Of a stretch of 64,000 nt of DNA, positions 53,439-62,721 are shown one piece after another. Positions within the stretch are counted from its first letter, which is position 1. Each line of letters opens with the position of its first letter. This DNA is from Leptolyngbya sp. Cla-17. Lineage in GTDB: Bacteria > Cyanobacteriota > Cyanobacteriia > Leptolyngbyales > Leptolyngbyaceae. The position numbers and the translations under genes were made by a program. The stretch is from NCBI RefSeq assembly GCF_016807185.1, contig NZ_JAEVYN010000002.1, positions 1,296,528 to 1,360,527 on the forward strand. The letters run 5' to 3'. Below the pieces are notes generated by a model. The model did no database searches. It worked only from the letters and a program-made list of their open reading frames with translations, and was not told the origin of the DNA.

Positions 53439-53902
53439 TTATAAATATCTGGGGCGACAGGTTGAGGGACAAGATGGTCTATTCGACCGCCAAGCTTAGC
53501 AATTTCTTTCACCAAACTGCTGCTGAGAAAGCTATGTTCGTTAGAGGTTGCCAAAAAAACAGTTTCAACTTCCTCTGAAAGCGTCTTGTTTGTATGTGCC
53601 ATCTGTAACTCCATCTCAAAGTCAGATAACACTCGCAGACCTCGCAGCAGAACGTTTGCCTGGCGCATTTTCGCGTAAGTCACCGTCAGTCCATCGAAAC
53701 TGTCCACTTCAACATTAGTGAGATGACCAGTTGAACGCCGAATTTGATCCATGCGCTCCGCGACTGTAAACAGCGGTGTTTTGTTTGGGTTGCGTAGTAC
53801 GGCTACAATAACCCGTTCAAACAGGCGAGAACCCCGTTCAATTACGTCCAAATGCCCAAGGGTGATTGGGTCGAAACTGCCAGGGTAAATTGCAAACACC
53901 AA
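53333..53902 (-). CDS. coaD: Pantetheine-phosphate adenylyltransferase
   Basis: 189 residues. Converts 4'-phosphopantetheine and ATP to dephospho-CoA. Motifs: YPGSFDPITLGHLDVIERGS (nucleotidyltransferase HxGH as LGHLD), LLRGLRVLSDFEMELQMAHT, NKTLSEEVETVFLATSNEHS and FLSSSLVKEIAKLGG. The enzyme is normally about 160 residues; here about 30 extra C-terminal residues (PISVPKQDSTPVVEHPRTEF onward) are read through the start of the DivIVA-like gene, giving a 106-bp overlap in different frames. Confidence 0.94.
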   Translation of the reverse strand: MVFAIYPGSFDPITLGHLDVIERGSRLFERVIVAVLRNPNKTPLFTVAERMDQIRRSTGHLTNVEVDSFDGLTVTYAKMRQANVLLRGLRVLSDFEMELQMAHTNKTLSEEVETVFLATSNEHSFLSSSLVKEIAKLGGRIDHLVPQPVAPDIYKCYAKILPISVPKQDSTPVVEHPRTEFLPGMDKPG

Positions 53903-54131
53903 CGGGAACCAAATTGACTGATGAGGCGATTATAAGAGTAAATGCGGGTTTAAAAGCAGGAAGATGAAGACGAGTTGAGCAAGAACAGGCTGTTTTTCTG
54001 TCGTAACACGAGCCTGAAAAAGCGATACTCTATGGGAAGTCAAGGATTGTAACGTTTCATATTTTTATGGATTCAATAAAAAACAGTCTACTTTTTAGGT
54101 TTGTAGACTAAATAACCAGCTCCCAAACTCG

Positions 54132-54731
54132 ATGGTTTCATCAACAGCGACAACGATTAAATTTTTGCAAGAACCCACTTCAGACGCATGGATAGAGCAG
54201 GCGCTGGCAAATTTGGATACGGTTTTGTTGGATCATTCCCACTGTGAGCGCAAGGCGGCGGGAGTTGCGTTGAATCTGATGTTTCGTTATCCGGCACGTA
54301 CCAAACTGGTGCGAGCGCTGACTGCTATTGCCCAAGAAGAGCTAGAACACTTCGATCAGGTCAACCAGATTTTGGAGCAACGTGGCATTCCCCTTGCACC
54401 TTTAGCCGCTCCTCCCTATGGGGCTAGTTTGAGTAAGCAAATTCGTTCCCAAGAACCCGATCGCCTGCTGGATGCTTTGCTAGTGTCTGCCTTAATTGAA
54501 GCCCGCAGCCACGAGCGCTTAGGGTTGTTGGGAACCCATTGCCCGGATCCTGAACTGGCAAAATTTTATCGGGGATTAATGGCATCGGAGGCTCGTCACT
54601 ATGGCATTTACTGGGTTTTGGCAACAACCTATTGCGATCGCACTGTGGCAAATCAACGTTTAGAACAATTGGCAACAGTGGAAAGTGAGCTCCTCTCTAC
54701 GTTACATCCCGAACCCCGAATTCATAGCTAG
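54132..54731 (+). CDS. miaE: tRNA 2-methylthio-N6-isopentenyladenosine hydroxylase
   Basis: 199 residues. A non-haem diiron enzyme of ferritin-like fold that hydroxylates the modified A37 of tRNAs. Metal ligands are visible as paired helices HCERKAAGVAL, AQEELEHFDQV, ALIEARSHERLGLL and ASEARHYGIYW. Length and motif order match MiaE. Single gene; start ATG at 54132. Confidence 0.9.
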   Translation: MVSSTATTIKFLQEPTSDAWIEQALANLDTVLLDHSHCERKAAGVALNLMFRYPARTKLVRALTAIAQEELEHFDQVNQILEQRGIPLAPLAAPPYGASLSKQIRSQEPDRLLDALLVSALIEARSHERLGLLGTHCPDPELAKFYRGLMASEARHYGIYWVLATTYCDRTVANQRLEQLATVESELLSTLHPEPRIHS

Positions 54732-54883
54732 CAGGAGTTCTATACGATGACGACTAGGTTGCTCATTCAAGCAGACTCCACTTCGATGGCAATTAACCTG
54801 CCTGCATTCTGAAACAGTGAGTGGTGAACCTGAACTACCTGGATTTATCCTAAAAATGGCAAAAGTTTGGTAACCAACCCATC

Positions 54884-55372
54884 ATGCGGAAAACCTATCA
54901 GACTTTTTTAATTCGAGATTGGCAGGTGGGCGATCGCGCAATTGCCGCCGAAGTCATTCACTCTGTGCTGGTAGAGTACGGTTTGGGGTGGGAGCCGAAT
55001 GGAGCCGATTGCGATGTGCAAGAAGTTGAAACCTATTATTTGCAAACAGGCGGCGAGTTTTGGGTAATTGAGCAGCAAGGCAAGTTAGTTGGCACTGCCG
55101 CTTATTACCCTATTCAACGGTCACAAAACGCTGTCGAAATTCGCAAAATGTATGTGTTGCCGGAATCCAGAGGTCAAGGTTTGGGGCAATGGTTGCTGCA
55201 ACAATTGGAAGCCGCGATCGCCGCACGCGGGTTCGAGAAAATCTGGATCGAAACCGCCAGTGTATTACAGGAAGCCGTCAAGCTTTATGAAAGCAGCGGC
55301 TATGAACCTACAACCGGAGTCGAGACAGCCCGATGCGATCGTGTGTATGTAAAAGTTTTGAGTTTCAGCTAG
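54884..55372 (+). CDS. GNAT-family N-acetyltransferase
   Basis: 162 residues. The acetyl-CoA site is MYVLPESRGQGLGQWLLQQL; VGTAAYYPIQRSQNAVEIRK precedes it and VKLYESSGYEP closes the fold. Substrate unknown. Convergent with cobS, overlapping it by 8 bp at the 3' end. Confidence 0.86.
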   Translation: MRKTYQTFLIRDWQVGDRAIAAEVIHSVLVEYGLGWEPNGADCDVQEVETYYLQTGGEFWVIEQQGKLVGTAAYYPIQRSQNAVEIRKMYVLPESRGQGLGQWLLQQLEAAIAARGFEKIWIETASVLQEAVKLYESSGYEPTTGVETARCDRVYVKVLSFS

Positions 55373-56162
55373 TTACGGTTAGCACGCACAACAATAGTGT
55401 CTCAGTCCATTCCACAACGGCTCCATAGGTGTCTCCTGTATGACCATCCAGCTTTTGGTTGAACCAGGCTCCTGTCGAAACGGCGATCGCGCTGCCAACC
55501 GCTGCCATTCCGATTGCCCCAGCCCATTGCTGCGGATGTAGCCCAACAAAAATTCCGCTGAATCCTAGCAGCATCAGCCCACTAGGCAGGGCTTGCCAAA
55601 TCGATTGAATTGCCACTTTGTGTAAAGCGCCTTTCCCTTCAAGTTTTAGGTAGGAATATTGGGCGATCGCCACCAGTTGTCCCCATCGTCCCCAACCTGC
55701 CGCTGCCATTAAATAGATCCAGCGATTGGTTTCTAGGCTTGCCAAAGCAGTCGTTTTTAGTAACACAATTGCCACAGCAACCATTGCCCCAAAAGCGCCC
55801 GTCCGGCTATCCGCCATCACTTCTAAGCGCCGCGCTGGATCAAGGACTGCCAACCCATCCGCAGTATCCATCGCCCCATCTAGATGCAGCCCCCCGGTGA
55901 TACCAACCCAAGCGACGACGAGCAGCGCACTGCGAACCAAAATTGGCATTCCTAGCTGTTGTAACCCAGTATCGGTTAACCCTAGCAAAGCACCAATCAG
56001 CAAGCCAATCAGAGGTGCCCATTCAGCAATTCCATAAAATTTTAAGTGCCAATGACTGGGTAAAGGAATGCAAGTATAAAACACGATCGCGCCTAAAAAA
56101 GTTGGCAGCAGCGATCGCCCAGCTCTATCTTCAGATTCCATTGCTGAATGCGGATCGGTCAT
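55365..56162 (-). CDS. cobS: Adenosylcobinamide-GDP ribazoletransferase (cobalamin synthase)
   Basis: 265 residues, integral membrane with about six hydrophobic segments. Joins adenosylcobinamide-GDP and alpha-ribazole in the last part of cobalamin synthesis. GGLHLDGAMDTADGLAVLDP is the family's active-site motif, and VMADSRTGAFGAMVAVAIVL follows it. No cobalamin riboswitch was recognised upstream. No other cob genes lie nearby. Confidence 0.92.
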   Translation of the reverse strand: MTDPHSAMESEDRAGRSLLPTFLGAIVFYTCIPLPSHWHLKFYGIAEWAPLIGLLIGALLGLTDTGLQQLGMPILVRSALLVVAWVGITGGLHLDGAMDTADGLAVLDPARRLEVMADSRTGAFGAMVAVAIVLLKTTALASLETNRWIYLMAAAGWGRWGQLVAIAQYSYLKLEGKGALHKVAIQSIWQALPSGLMLLGFSGIFVGLHPQQWAGAIGMAAVGSAIAVSTGAWFNQKLDGHTGDTYGAVVEWTETLLLCVLTVTS

Positions 56163-56535
56163 AAAAACTTAATTGATAGACCGCATAAATTTAATTTTGC
56201 AAGACTCAATTTTAATTTATCTACATCTAGTGGCAAAGTTTGGTGAATACCCACAGATATGAAAAATCCTTTTATTGAATCACTTTTATAAGGAAATTAA
56301 TCAAATTCATTCGCTGTGACCTAAAAAAGTTGGGATAAACTTAAAACATACCTGATACGCGACTTCATCTCCGCTGGATTCTGTCTTCTTTACATCTATT
56401 TCCTACTATTAGTCAAGTCCTTAGGTCGTTATCTTTTTGGCAAACTAACTATTTTAAAGTCGAAGAATTTTGTTGAAGTGGTCACATTTCATGCTGTTCT
56501 TTGATCGCTTTTGTTAATCCTTTAGTTTCTAAGTA
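56163..56535. other. AT-rich gene-free stretch
   Basis: About 370 bp between the divergent cobS gene and the promoter of the following hypothetical gene. No reading frame, hairpin or repeat stands out. Confidence 0.35.
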
Positions 56536-56563
56536 TTGAAGGATTTTTGGGTTCTGTTATACA
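56536..56563 (+). promoter_or_regulatory. Possible promoter for the 152-residue hypothetical gene
   Basis: TTGAAG (56536-56541) and TATACA (56558-56563) are spaced by 16 bp and would start transcription near 56571, giving a leader of about 45 nt before the ATG at 56617. Sequence match only. Confidence 0.35.
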
Positions 56564-56616
56564 GATGCCTGTCTTGTCAAACTGCTCGGCTTATTCAGTT
56601 CAGAGGCTTTCTCTAC

Positions 56617-57075
56617 ATGAGTTATGAACAATCTCCCCGTAGTCAGCGTCCCATTGCTCCTTGCATTGTTGATAGTGGCACTATTGTTAACATTCAAGAC
56701 ATGCAAAGACTGCTTTCAGACTTAGGACGTGTTCAGTACATGCATCTCCAAGATGACATCACAATGAGTCAGGGAGAAGGCTATATTCTTGAAGTTTTTG
56801 CCGATCCTTATCGTTCTACTTTGGTTGCCAACCACGCACTTTATCTCAATGTTCAAAGCTTTGATTATCTTGAGATTGGGCTGTCTTCTGACCAGACACC
56901 TTGTTTTAACTTAGTTCAAGACAGCCGTCAACTGAAAATTGTGCCTTTATCCAATCCGCTGTCGGAGCAACATAGCCGCAATTTGAATGCGGCAGCTTTG
57001 GATGCAGTGGTTGCTGATGTGTTAGCTGCTGGATGGGATGTGCAAATTGACGATGATGAGCATTTCTTTCTTTAA
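56617..57075 (+). CDS. Cyanobacterial hypothetical protein
   Basis: 152 residues from the ATG at 56617 (MSYEQSPRSQRPIAPCIVDS); an in-frame start exists upstream but the promoter candidate lies after it. The sequence is acidic and alpha/beta in appearance, with QRLLSDLGRVQYMHLQDDIT and LNAAALDAVVADVLAAGWDV. It looks like a conserved cyanobacterial family of unknown function. Next gene on the strand is tgt, 71 bp downstream. Confidence 0.62.
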   Translation: MSYEQSPRSQRPIAPCIVDSGTIVNIQDMQRLLSDLGRVQYMHLQDDITMSQGEGYILEVFADPYRSTLVANHALYLNVQSFDYLEIGLSSDQTPCFNLVQDSRQLKIVPLSNPLSEQHSRNLNAAALDAVVADVLAAGWDVQIDDDEHFFL

Positions 57076-57146
57076 AGTCAAAGTAGTCAATCTTGATTCC
57101 ATTCAAAGTGGCACAATGAAAAATCTGTGTCGATCGCTCAATACCG

Positions 57147-58253
57147 TTGAATACTCAATTTTCTTTTCAGTGTCAGGCAACCTGTAGCCATACCCAAGCG
57201 AGAGTAGGTGTTTTTTCAACTCCCCATGGGCAAGTGGAAACGCCTCGATTTATGCCCGTTGGCACTTTAGCAAATGTTAAAACCATTACGCCTGACCAAT
57301 TGCAAGCAACAGGCGCACAAATGGTACTGGCAAATACGTACCATCTTCATCTACAGCCTGGTGAAGATATCGTGGCAAAAGCGGGTGGTTTGCATCGCTT
57401 TATGGCGTGGAAGGGTCCGATTCTGACGGATTCAGGAGGATTTCAGGTGTTTAGCCTGAGTGAAATGCGAACGATCGCCGAAGAAGGTGTGCATTTTCGA
57501 TCGCCTCGCGATGGACAGATGATTTATTTATCGCCTGAACGCTCGATTGAAATTCAAAATTCGCTGGGTGCCGATGTGATTATGGCGTTTGATGAATGCC
57601 CACCTTACCCCGCGACTCGCGAGAGTGTGCAAGAGGCAACAGAGCGAACCTTTCGCTGGCTGAAGCGGTGTATGGTTGCTCATCAGCGATCAGATCAAGC
57701 ACTTTTTGGCATTGTTCAGGGTGGAGTTTATCCTGATTTGCGCGAGTTTGCTGCTAGACAACTGGCAGATTTAGATTTGCCGGGTTTTGCAATTGGTGGA
57801 GTCAGCGTTGGAGAGCCGCCAGCGCTCATTCAGCACATTGTTAAGGCAACTGCGCCCTTGCTCCCTGCGGAAAAGCCTCGGTATTTGATGGGGGTAGGAA
57901 CTCATCGAGAAATGGTGCAGGCGATCGCAGCAGGTGTTGATTTATTTGACTGTGTAATTCCGACTCGGTTGGCACGACATGGCAATGCGATCGTGGGGGG
58001 AGAACGGTGGAACCTGAAAAACACTCGATTTCGAGAAGACTTTACCCCTCTAGATGAGGCCTGTCTTTGCTATACCTGCCAAAACTTTACCCGTGCCTAT
58101 GTCAGCCATTTGCTGAGATCTCAGGAGATATTGGCCTATACCCTGCTTTCAATTCATAACATTACTGAACTGATTCAATTCACCCAGCGCATCCGTCAGT
58201 CCATTGTTCAAGGGCGCTTTGTGGAGGAATTTGGATCATGGTTGACCGATTAA
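57147..58253 (+). CDS. tgt: tRNA-guanine transglycosylase
   Basis: 368 residues. Exchanges guanine 34 of certain tRNAs for the queuosine precursor. Motifs: TPRFMPVGTLANVKTITPDQ, ILTDSGGFQVFSL (catalytic Asp region), GADVIMAFDECPPYP, LFGIVQGGVYPDLRE, GVDLFDCVIPTRLAR (nucleophile Asp) and the zinc site CLCYTCQNF with a later His. The start is a TTG at 57147, the only one giving the family N-terminus (FSFQCQATCSHTQARVGVFS); no clear ribosome binding site. Confidence 0.95.
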   Translation: MNTQFSFQCQATCSHTQARVGVFSTPHGQVETPRFMPVGTLANVKTITPDQLQATGAQMVLANTYHLHLQPGEDIVAKAGGLHRFMAWKGPILTDSGGFQVFSLSEMRTIAEEGVHFRSPRDGQMIYLSPERSIEIQNSLGADVIMAFDECPPYPATRESVQEATERTFRWLKRCMVAHQRSDQALFGIVQGGVYPDLREFAARQLADLDLPGFAIGGVSVGEPPALIQHIVKATAPLLPAEKPRYLMGVGTHREMVQAIAAGVDLFDCVIPTRLARHGNAIVGGERWNLKNTRFREDFTPLDEACLCYTCQNFTRAYVSHLLRSQEILAYTLLSIHNITELIQFTQRIRQSIVQGRFVEEFGSWLTD

Positions 58254-58399
58254 TTGAGGGAAAACTCATTGTCGCGGTAGAAGTACGACTGAGTTGAATT
58301 GGCAAAGCACGGCGATCGCTTAGACATTGGTTGGCTAAAGATTTGAGCGATGTCACAGAACAGGCGCGATGATAATGGAGAGCTATATTCTTTTCTTCC

Positions 58400-61300
58400 A
58401 TGGCTTCTCCTCGCGATCGCCAATTTACGCTTGAGCTAGTTGTTCGCTCTGTCAGTCCGGCTTTACTAGAAGGGCTAGAAAGCTGGCTGCAACTGGGATT
58501 AATTTCTGATGTGCTGGTGCGGCAAATTTGTGCGGAACAACTAGTCTGCCCAGTGCCGCAGGTCTCAGAGAGTCCGCAAAGTGTTGCCCTCACGGGAATT
58601 GCAGCAGACCTGGAAACACCCAACGCAATAGAGCCACCTGTGAAAGTGGGAGGCAATTTTCTTCCGCCTGAAGCAACGGATCAGTCGAGGCAGGGAGATT
58701 TGCAATATGATCCCCGTCGAAGTGCAAGTGCTGTTTCTGAAACGCCTGTAGTCTCTGCACCTGTTCGCCATCCCACAGTGGCTGCTCGACTGTTGCAGTC
58801 TTTCATGGCAGAACTCAGCGTCTTGTGGCTGCTATTTTTAGGTGTGTTTTTGGTTGTGGTGTCGTCGGGCGTGCTAGCAGCGACCCAATGGCGCAACTTT
58901 TCAGCCGTCGGGCAGTACAGCATTTTATTGGGCTACACGCTGGTCTTTTGGGGAGTCGGCTGGTGGACAGGAAAACAGGCCTCCTTGCAGTTGACCAGCC
59001 GCATGTTGAGCATTGCCACAGTGTTGATTATCCCCGTCAATTTTTGGATGATGGACGGGTTTCAGTTGGGGCAAAGTCCGGTTGGGCTGGGTATGGCAGC
59101 GATCGCGTCTTTTCTCTTGACTGGCATCTTGATTCTGCTGTTGAAATCTAGTCGTGACGGGATGCTGCTGATCGCCGCGATCACCCTGACTTGGCTGCAT
59201 TGGGGTTGGGGCTGGCAGGAAGTGCCTTTTTGGGCGGTGTATGGGGGAACGGTTGGGGCGGCGGCGGTGTTAGTGCAGAGAGCAGGGAATAGGGAGCAGA
59301 GAACAGAAAATAGAGAAATAGAGCCAGTTGAGGCGATCACTTCACCGATCAATCTACCATTCGTTTCTCCCTCTCTGAGTAAAATTGCAGTAGCAGCGTT
59401 TGCACTGATTTTGATTGGACGGGCGGCGCTGATGGCTCAAGTGCCGATTAACCAACTGGGTTTGGCATTGGGGATCTGCGGCTGGGTGCTGTGTTGGTTG
59501 GCGCGTCAAAATTCAGCCCGTGCTGTCTGGATGAGGGCTGGAGCAGGGCTGCTGCTGTTGGGGTGGCTGGTGGCGGTGACGGTGATTCCCCCGTGGCAGG
59601 CGATCGCGGTGAGTGGATTGGCGCTGTGGCTGCTGGGCGATCGCTTGCGTCGTATCGGGTCACCGATTGATTTAATCACTGGCTTTTTGGTGGGATTGCA
59701 AGCCTGCTGGTTGGTCTGGCAAGTGGTTCCCGCTGCTGTCCAAACCCGCATCCTGACCTTCTTTACTCAACTTGCCGGAACGGATGCGACGCCGTTGACT
59801 TTTCTGGGGCTAGGTTTGTTTCCTTACGTGCTGCTCACAGTGGTTTTAGCGTTTCGCTTGAGACGGTGGCAACGCCCTGGACTAGCCCAATATGCAGAAT
59901 TTTTGGCACTGGGTTTGGGCAGTGCATTGACCCTGATCAGTTTGGATAATGCTTGGGTGCGATCGCTCAACTTGCTGCTGTCGGCAGTCACGCTACTGAT
60001 GATCACCACTAAACGAGTTCAGCCTTCACCCCGGCTGATTTACCTGACTCATGGCATTCTTTTAGCCGCGATCGCCTCTGGAATTGACTGGAGGTTTCCC
60101 ACGCTATCTTCTACTACGTGGGCAGGTATATTACTCGTTGGCATGGTCGCCGAATGGAGCCTTAGCATCGGCTGGATCGGTAGTAGAAGACACTCAATAG
60201 AACCAGAAAGCAGCGTCCAATCCTCCGCACTCTTGGCTCCCCGCACATCATGGCAATTGAGCGCCTGGTATTTTGGGCTAACTCTGGCAGCGTTGAGCTA
60301 TGGGCTGTTGTGGCTCCATGGGTTGCAAGAACAAACACTCGATTGGGGTGGACTGTGGCTAATCGTGCCGTTGATGTTGACACTGTTGGGCAACCAACGA
60401 CGATTTTCCTATGGCTACACCGCGAGCGGATTAAGTAGTGTGGCGTTGGTACTGGTGCAGCCGCTCATGTTTACCACGATCGCGGGGCGGTTAATCAGTC
60501 TCGGCATTGCAACGGTGCTAATGCTGCTGAATACTCGCCGAATGCAGCGTTTAGTCGCGGCAGTGCTCACCACTGGCTTTGGGCTAGGATTTGCTGCTGT
60601 CACCGCTTGGGAGATTTTTGCCAACAACCGTACCATTGGTTTTGCCACCGTTATGCTGGCGATCGCGGTGCTGGTTCTCTGGTTGCTGCGAGGTTGGCTA
60701 CTAAACCACCCACCCCATCACCTCAAGAACCTCTATCAGAAAGCTGCAGATGGTTGGGCTATTGCGCTAACCCTATTAACTCTGGTTGTGCTCACCCTAA
60801 GTCAGGCTGCTGTTTACTTAGAATTCAATCAATCCACGGCAAACGATGCGATCGCGTCAGCCATTTTGATCGCCGCTATCGGCTATCGACTATGGCAAAG
60901 TGCCAGCAATGTCGGCTTCCACGCGATCGCTTGGAGCGTGGAACTCCTACTCACCAGCAGCATTGCTCTCACGGGGCGTTCCCTTGACGCTTTAGGAATT
61001 GCTAATCTTGCCCTCGGCTTAGCCACTCAGCTCGGCGGTGATTGGTGGATGGTAAGCAGGCAATCAGGGGGCGCGGGACGCGGGGTTAGGGAACAGGAAA
61101 CCGGGAACCGGGATCAAAGGCTCGACCAACTCCCAACTCCCGACTCCGAACTCCCTTTACATAGCGCCTCCGCAGAAGTTACGCCGAATCACCCTTCCGC
61201 CTTTCACGTCATCCCTATTCTCTACGCGCTTTTTGGAGTCGTGATTCAGCACCGCACGTTTACGGCTACCACGGGTTGGTATACTTTTGCTGCGGCGCTT

Positions 61301-62596
61301 GTGGGGCTTGGGGTCGGTCGTCGTCAAGGGTGGCTAAAGTGGCTCACTTTTTTGTCATTGGGTGGGGTTTCCATCGCTGCTTACGAACTGCTGCTCTATC
61401 AACTGTTGCAGGCAAAAGGTGGCAGTTCAGGAGATGGCATTACCCTATTGGCAGGGTTAGCGATCGCGTTTGCGATCACCTACTACGCGCTCCAGCGCTG
61501 GCTGATCCCTTACCTGCGAGTTCCTGAATGGATGTGGCAAGCGATCGCCCACGCCCACTGGATTTTAGGCTCAACCCTACTGATACCCGCCTTGTTTAAT
61601 CTAAGCGCTTTTGGTGAATGGCTCTGGACAACAGCGATCGCAACAGCTACGGCATATGCCCTGGCAATGGGACGAAACAGGGATCAGAGATCGCAAAACA
61701 TAGAGCGGGGATCAGAGGAAACTCCGCACTCTGCACTCCACGCTCCGTACTTCGTATCTTCCACTTCCCTGTGGATCTACGCCGGAATCACCCAGAGCTT
61801 GGTGACATTGACCTATTGGCTACACCGCTGGCTACCGGATGCGATGTTGATCGATTGGGCTGGAGCGATCGCGGCGATCATTGCCGTATTTCTCTACTTT
61901 GCACCTTGGGATCGGTGGGGCTGGAATTGGCATCCGTGGCGACAGGCGGCGATCGTGCTCCCTACCATTGCAATTCTGCTAACGGGATGGGGCAGCAACA
62001 TTCAAAGTCTGCTGATCGTAGCGGCGTTTTATGGCTGGTTGTCGAGTGCAGAACGGCGCGTCAGCTTAAGCTACCTTAGCGTGCTGCTGGCAGATTGGGC
62101 AGTGTTGCGAATGCTGCACGAACGGGGAGCTATAGAACCGCTGTGGATTGCCGCTGTGATCGGGTTTTCTCTCTTATACGTTGCCCAAGTTGAACCAAGC
62201 TTGCGATCGCCCGACAAGCGCGAAACGCGCCATTGGCTGCGCTGTCTTGCCACTGGTACTGTCAGCTTGACAGCGTTTTATCAAGCGCAGGTGGGAATTG
62301 CTGGCATTCTTCCCCTGCTGGTTGGCTTGGGCGCGATCGCGATTGATTTAGGATTCATCTTTGCAGGAGTGTTGCTCAGAATTCGAGCACTGCTGTATGT
62401 CGGCACCGCCACCTTCATGCTGCAAGTGCTATGGCAAGTGTGGCGCTTTATTAGCGATTATTCTCTGGTGCTGTGGGCGATCGGCATTGCGGTTGGGCTA
62501 CTGCTGATTTGGATTGCCGCTACCTTTGAAGCCCGTCGCAGTCAGGTCAACAGCCTCCTGCAACGCTGGATTGTTGAACTCGATGATTGGCAATAG
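58400..62596 (+). CDS. Very large multi-pass membrane protein of unknown function (DUF2157-like)
   Basis: 1398 residues. The first about 130 residues are soluble (DRQFTLELVVRSVSPALLEG), followed by more than 30 hydrophobic segments up to the C-terminus. The start of the membrane part (FMAELSVLWLLFLGVFLVVV ... VGQYSILLGYTLVFWGVGWW) resembles DUF2157-type proteins, which are common in cyanobacteria and uncharacterised. Several hydrophilic loops are low-complexity and repeat-derived: NREQRTENREIE (near 295), VREQETGNRDQRLDQLPTPD (near 895) and GRNRDQRSQNIERGSEE (near 1092). The malate dehydrogenase gene begins 126 bp downstream. Confidence 0.78.
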   Translation: MASPRDRQFTLELVVRSVSPALLEGLESWLQLGLISDVLVRQICAEQLVCPVPQVSESPQSVALTGIAADLETPNAIEPPVKVGGNFLPPEATDQSRQGDLQYDPRRSASAVSETPVVSAPVRHPTVAARLLQSFMAELSVLWLLFLGVFLVVVSSGVLAATQWRNFSAVGQYSILLGYTLVFWGVGWWTGKQASLQLTSRMLSIATVLIIPVNFWMMDGFQLGQSPVGLGMAAIASFLLTGILILLLKSSRDGMLLIAAITLTWLHWGWGWQEVPFWAVYGGTVGAAAVLVQRAGNREQRTENREIEPVEAITSPINLPFVSPSLSKIAVAAFALILIGRAALMAQVPINQLGLALGICGWVLCWLARQNSARAVWMRAGAGLLLLGWLVAVTVIPPWQAIAVSGLALWLLGDRLRRIGSPIDLITGFLVGLQACWLVWQVVPAAVQTRILTFFTQLAGTDATPLTFLGLGLFPYVLLTVVLAFRLRRWQRPGLAQYAEFLALGLGSALTLISLDNAWVRSLNLLLSAVTLLMITTKRVQPSPRLIYLTHGILLAAIASGIDWRFPTLSSTTWAGILLVGMVAEWSLSIGWIGSRRHSIEPESSVQSSALLAPRTSWQLSAWYFGLTLAALSYGLLWLHGLQEQTLDWGGLWLIVPLMLTLLGNQRRFSYGYTASGLSSVALVLVQPLMFTTIAGRLISLGIATVLMLLNTRRMQRLVAAVLTTGFGLGFAAVTAWEIFANNRTIGFATVMLAIAVLVLWLLRGWLLNHPPHHLKNLYQKAADGWAIALTLLTLVVLTLSQAAVYLEFNQSTANDAIASAILIAAIGYRLWQSASNVGFHAIAWSVELLLTSSIALTGRSLDALGIANLALGLATQLGGDWWMVSRQSGGAGRGVREQETGNRDQRLDQLPTPDSELPLHSASAEVTPNHPSAFHVIPILYALFGVVIQHRTFTATTGWYTFAAALVGLGVGRRQGWLKWLTFLSLGGVSIAAYELLLYQLLQAKGGSSGDGITLLAGLAIAFAITYYALQRWLIPYLRVPEWMWQAIAHAHWILGSTLLIPALFNLSAFGEWLWTTAIATATAYALAMGRNRDQRSQNIERGSEETPHSALHAPYFVSSTSLWIYAGITQSLVTLTYWLHRWLPDAMLIDWAGAIAAIIAVFLYFAPWDRWGWNWHPWRQAAIVLPTIAILLTGWGSNIQSLLIVAAFYGWLSSAERRVSLSYLSVLLADWAVLRMLHERGAIEPLWIAAVIGFSLLYVAQVEPSLRSPDKRETRHWLRCLATGTVSLTAFYQAQVGIAGILPLLVGLGAIAIDLGFIFAGVLLRIRALLYVGTATFMLQVLWQVWRFISDYSLVLWAIGIAVGLLLIWIAATFEARRSQVNSLLQRWIVELDDWQ

Positions 62597-62721
62597 TATT
62601 CCGACGCAAAGGTGAGCAAAATCTGACTTTTGCCAATTTTTTGGATGCCGTGCAGCATAATTTAGATTCAGGATTTGAAGAAGTCCTGCTGAGTTCTTTC
62701 TGCTGTCTGCTGTTCAACCCT

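Noticed and set aside
54747..54812. 21-codon frame after miaE with an AGGAG 9 nt upstream
   Set aside because: Good spacing but the peptide has no features; chance occurrence cannot be excluded.
56163..56535. Cobalamin riboswitch upstream of cobS
   Set aside because: No B12-box-like sequence was found on the reverse strand in this region.
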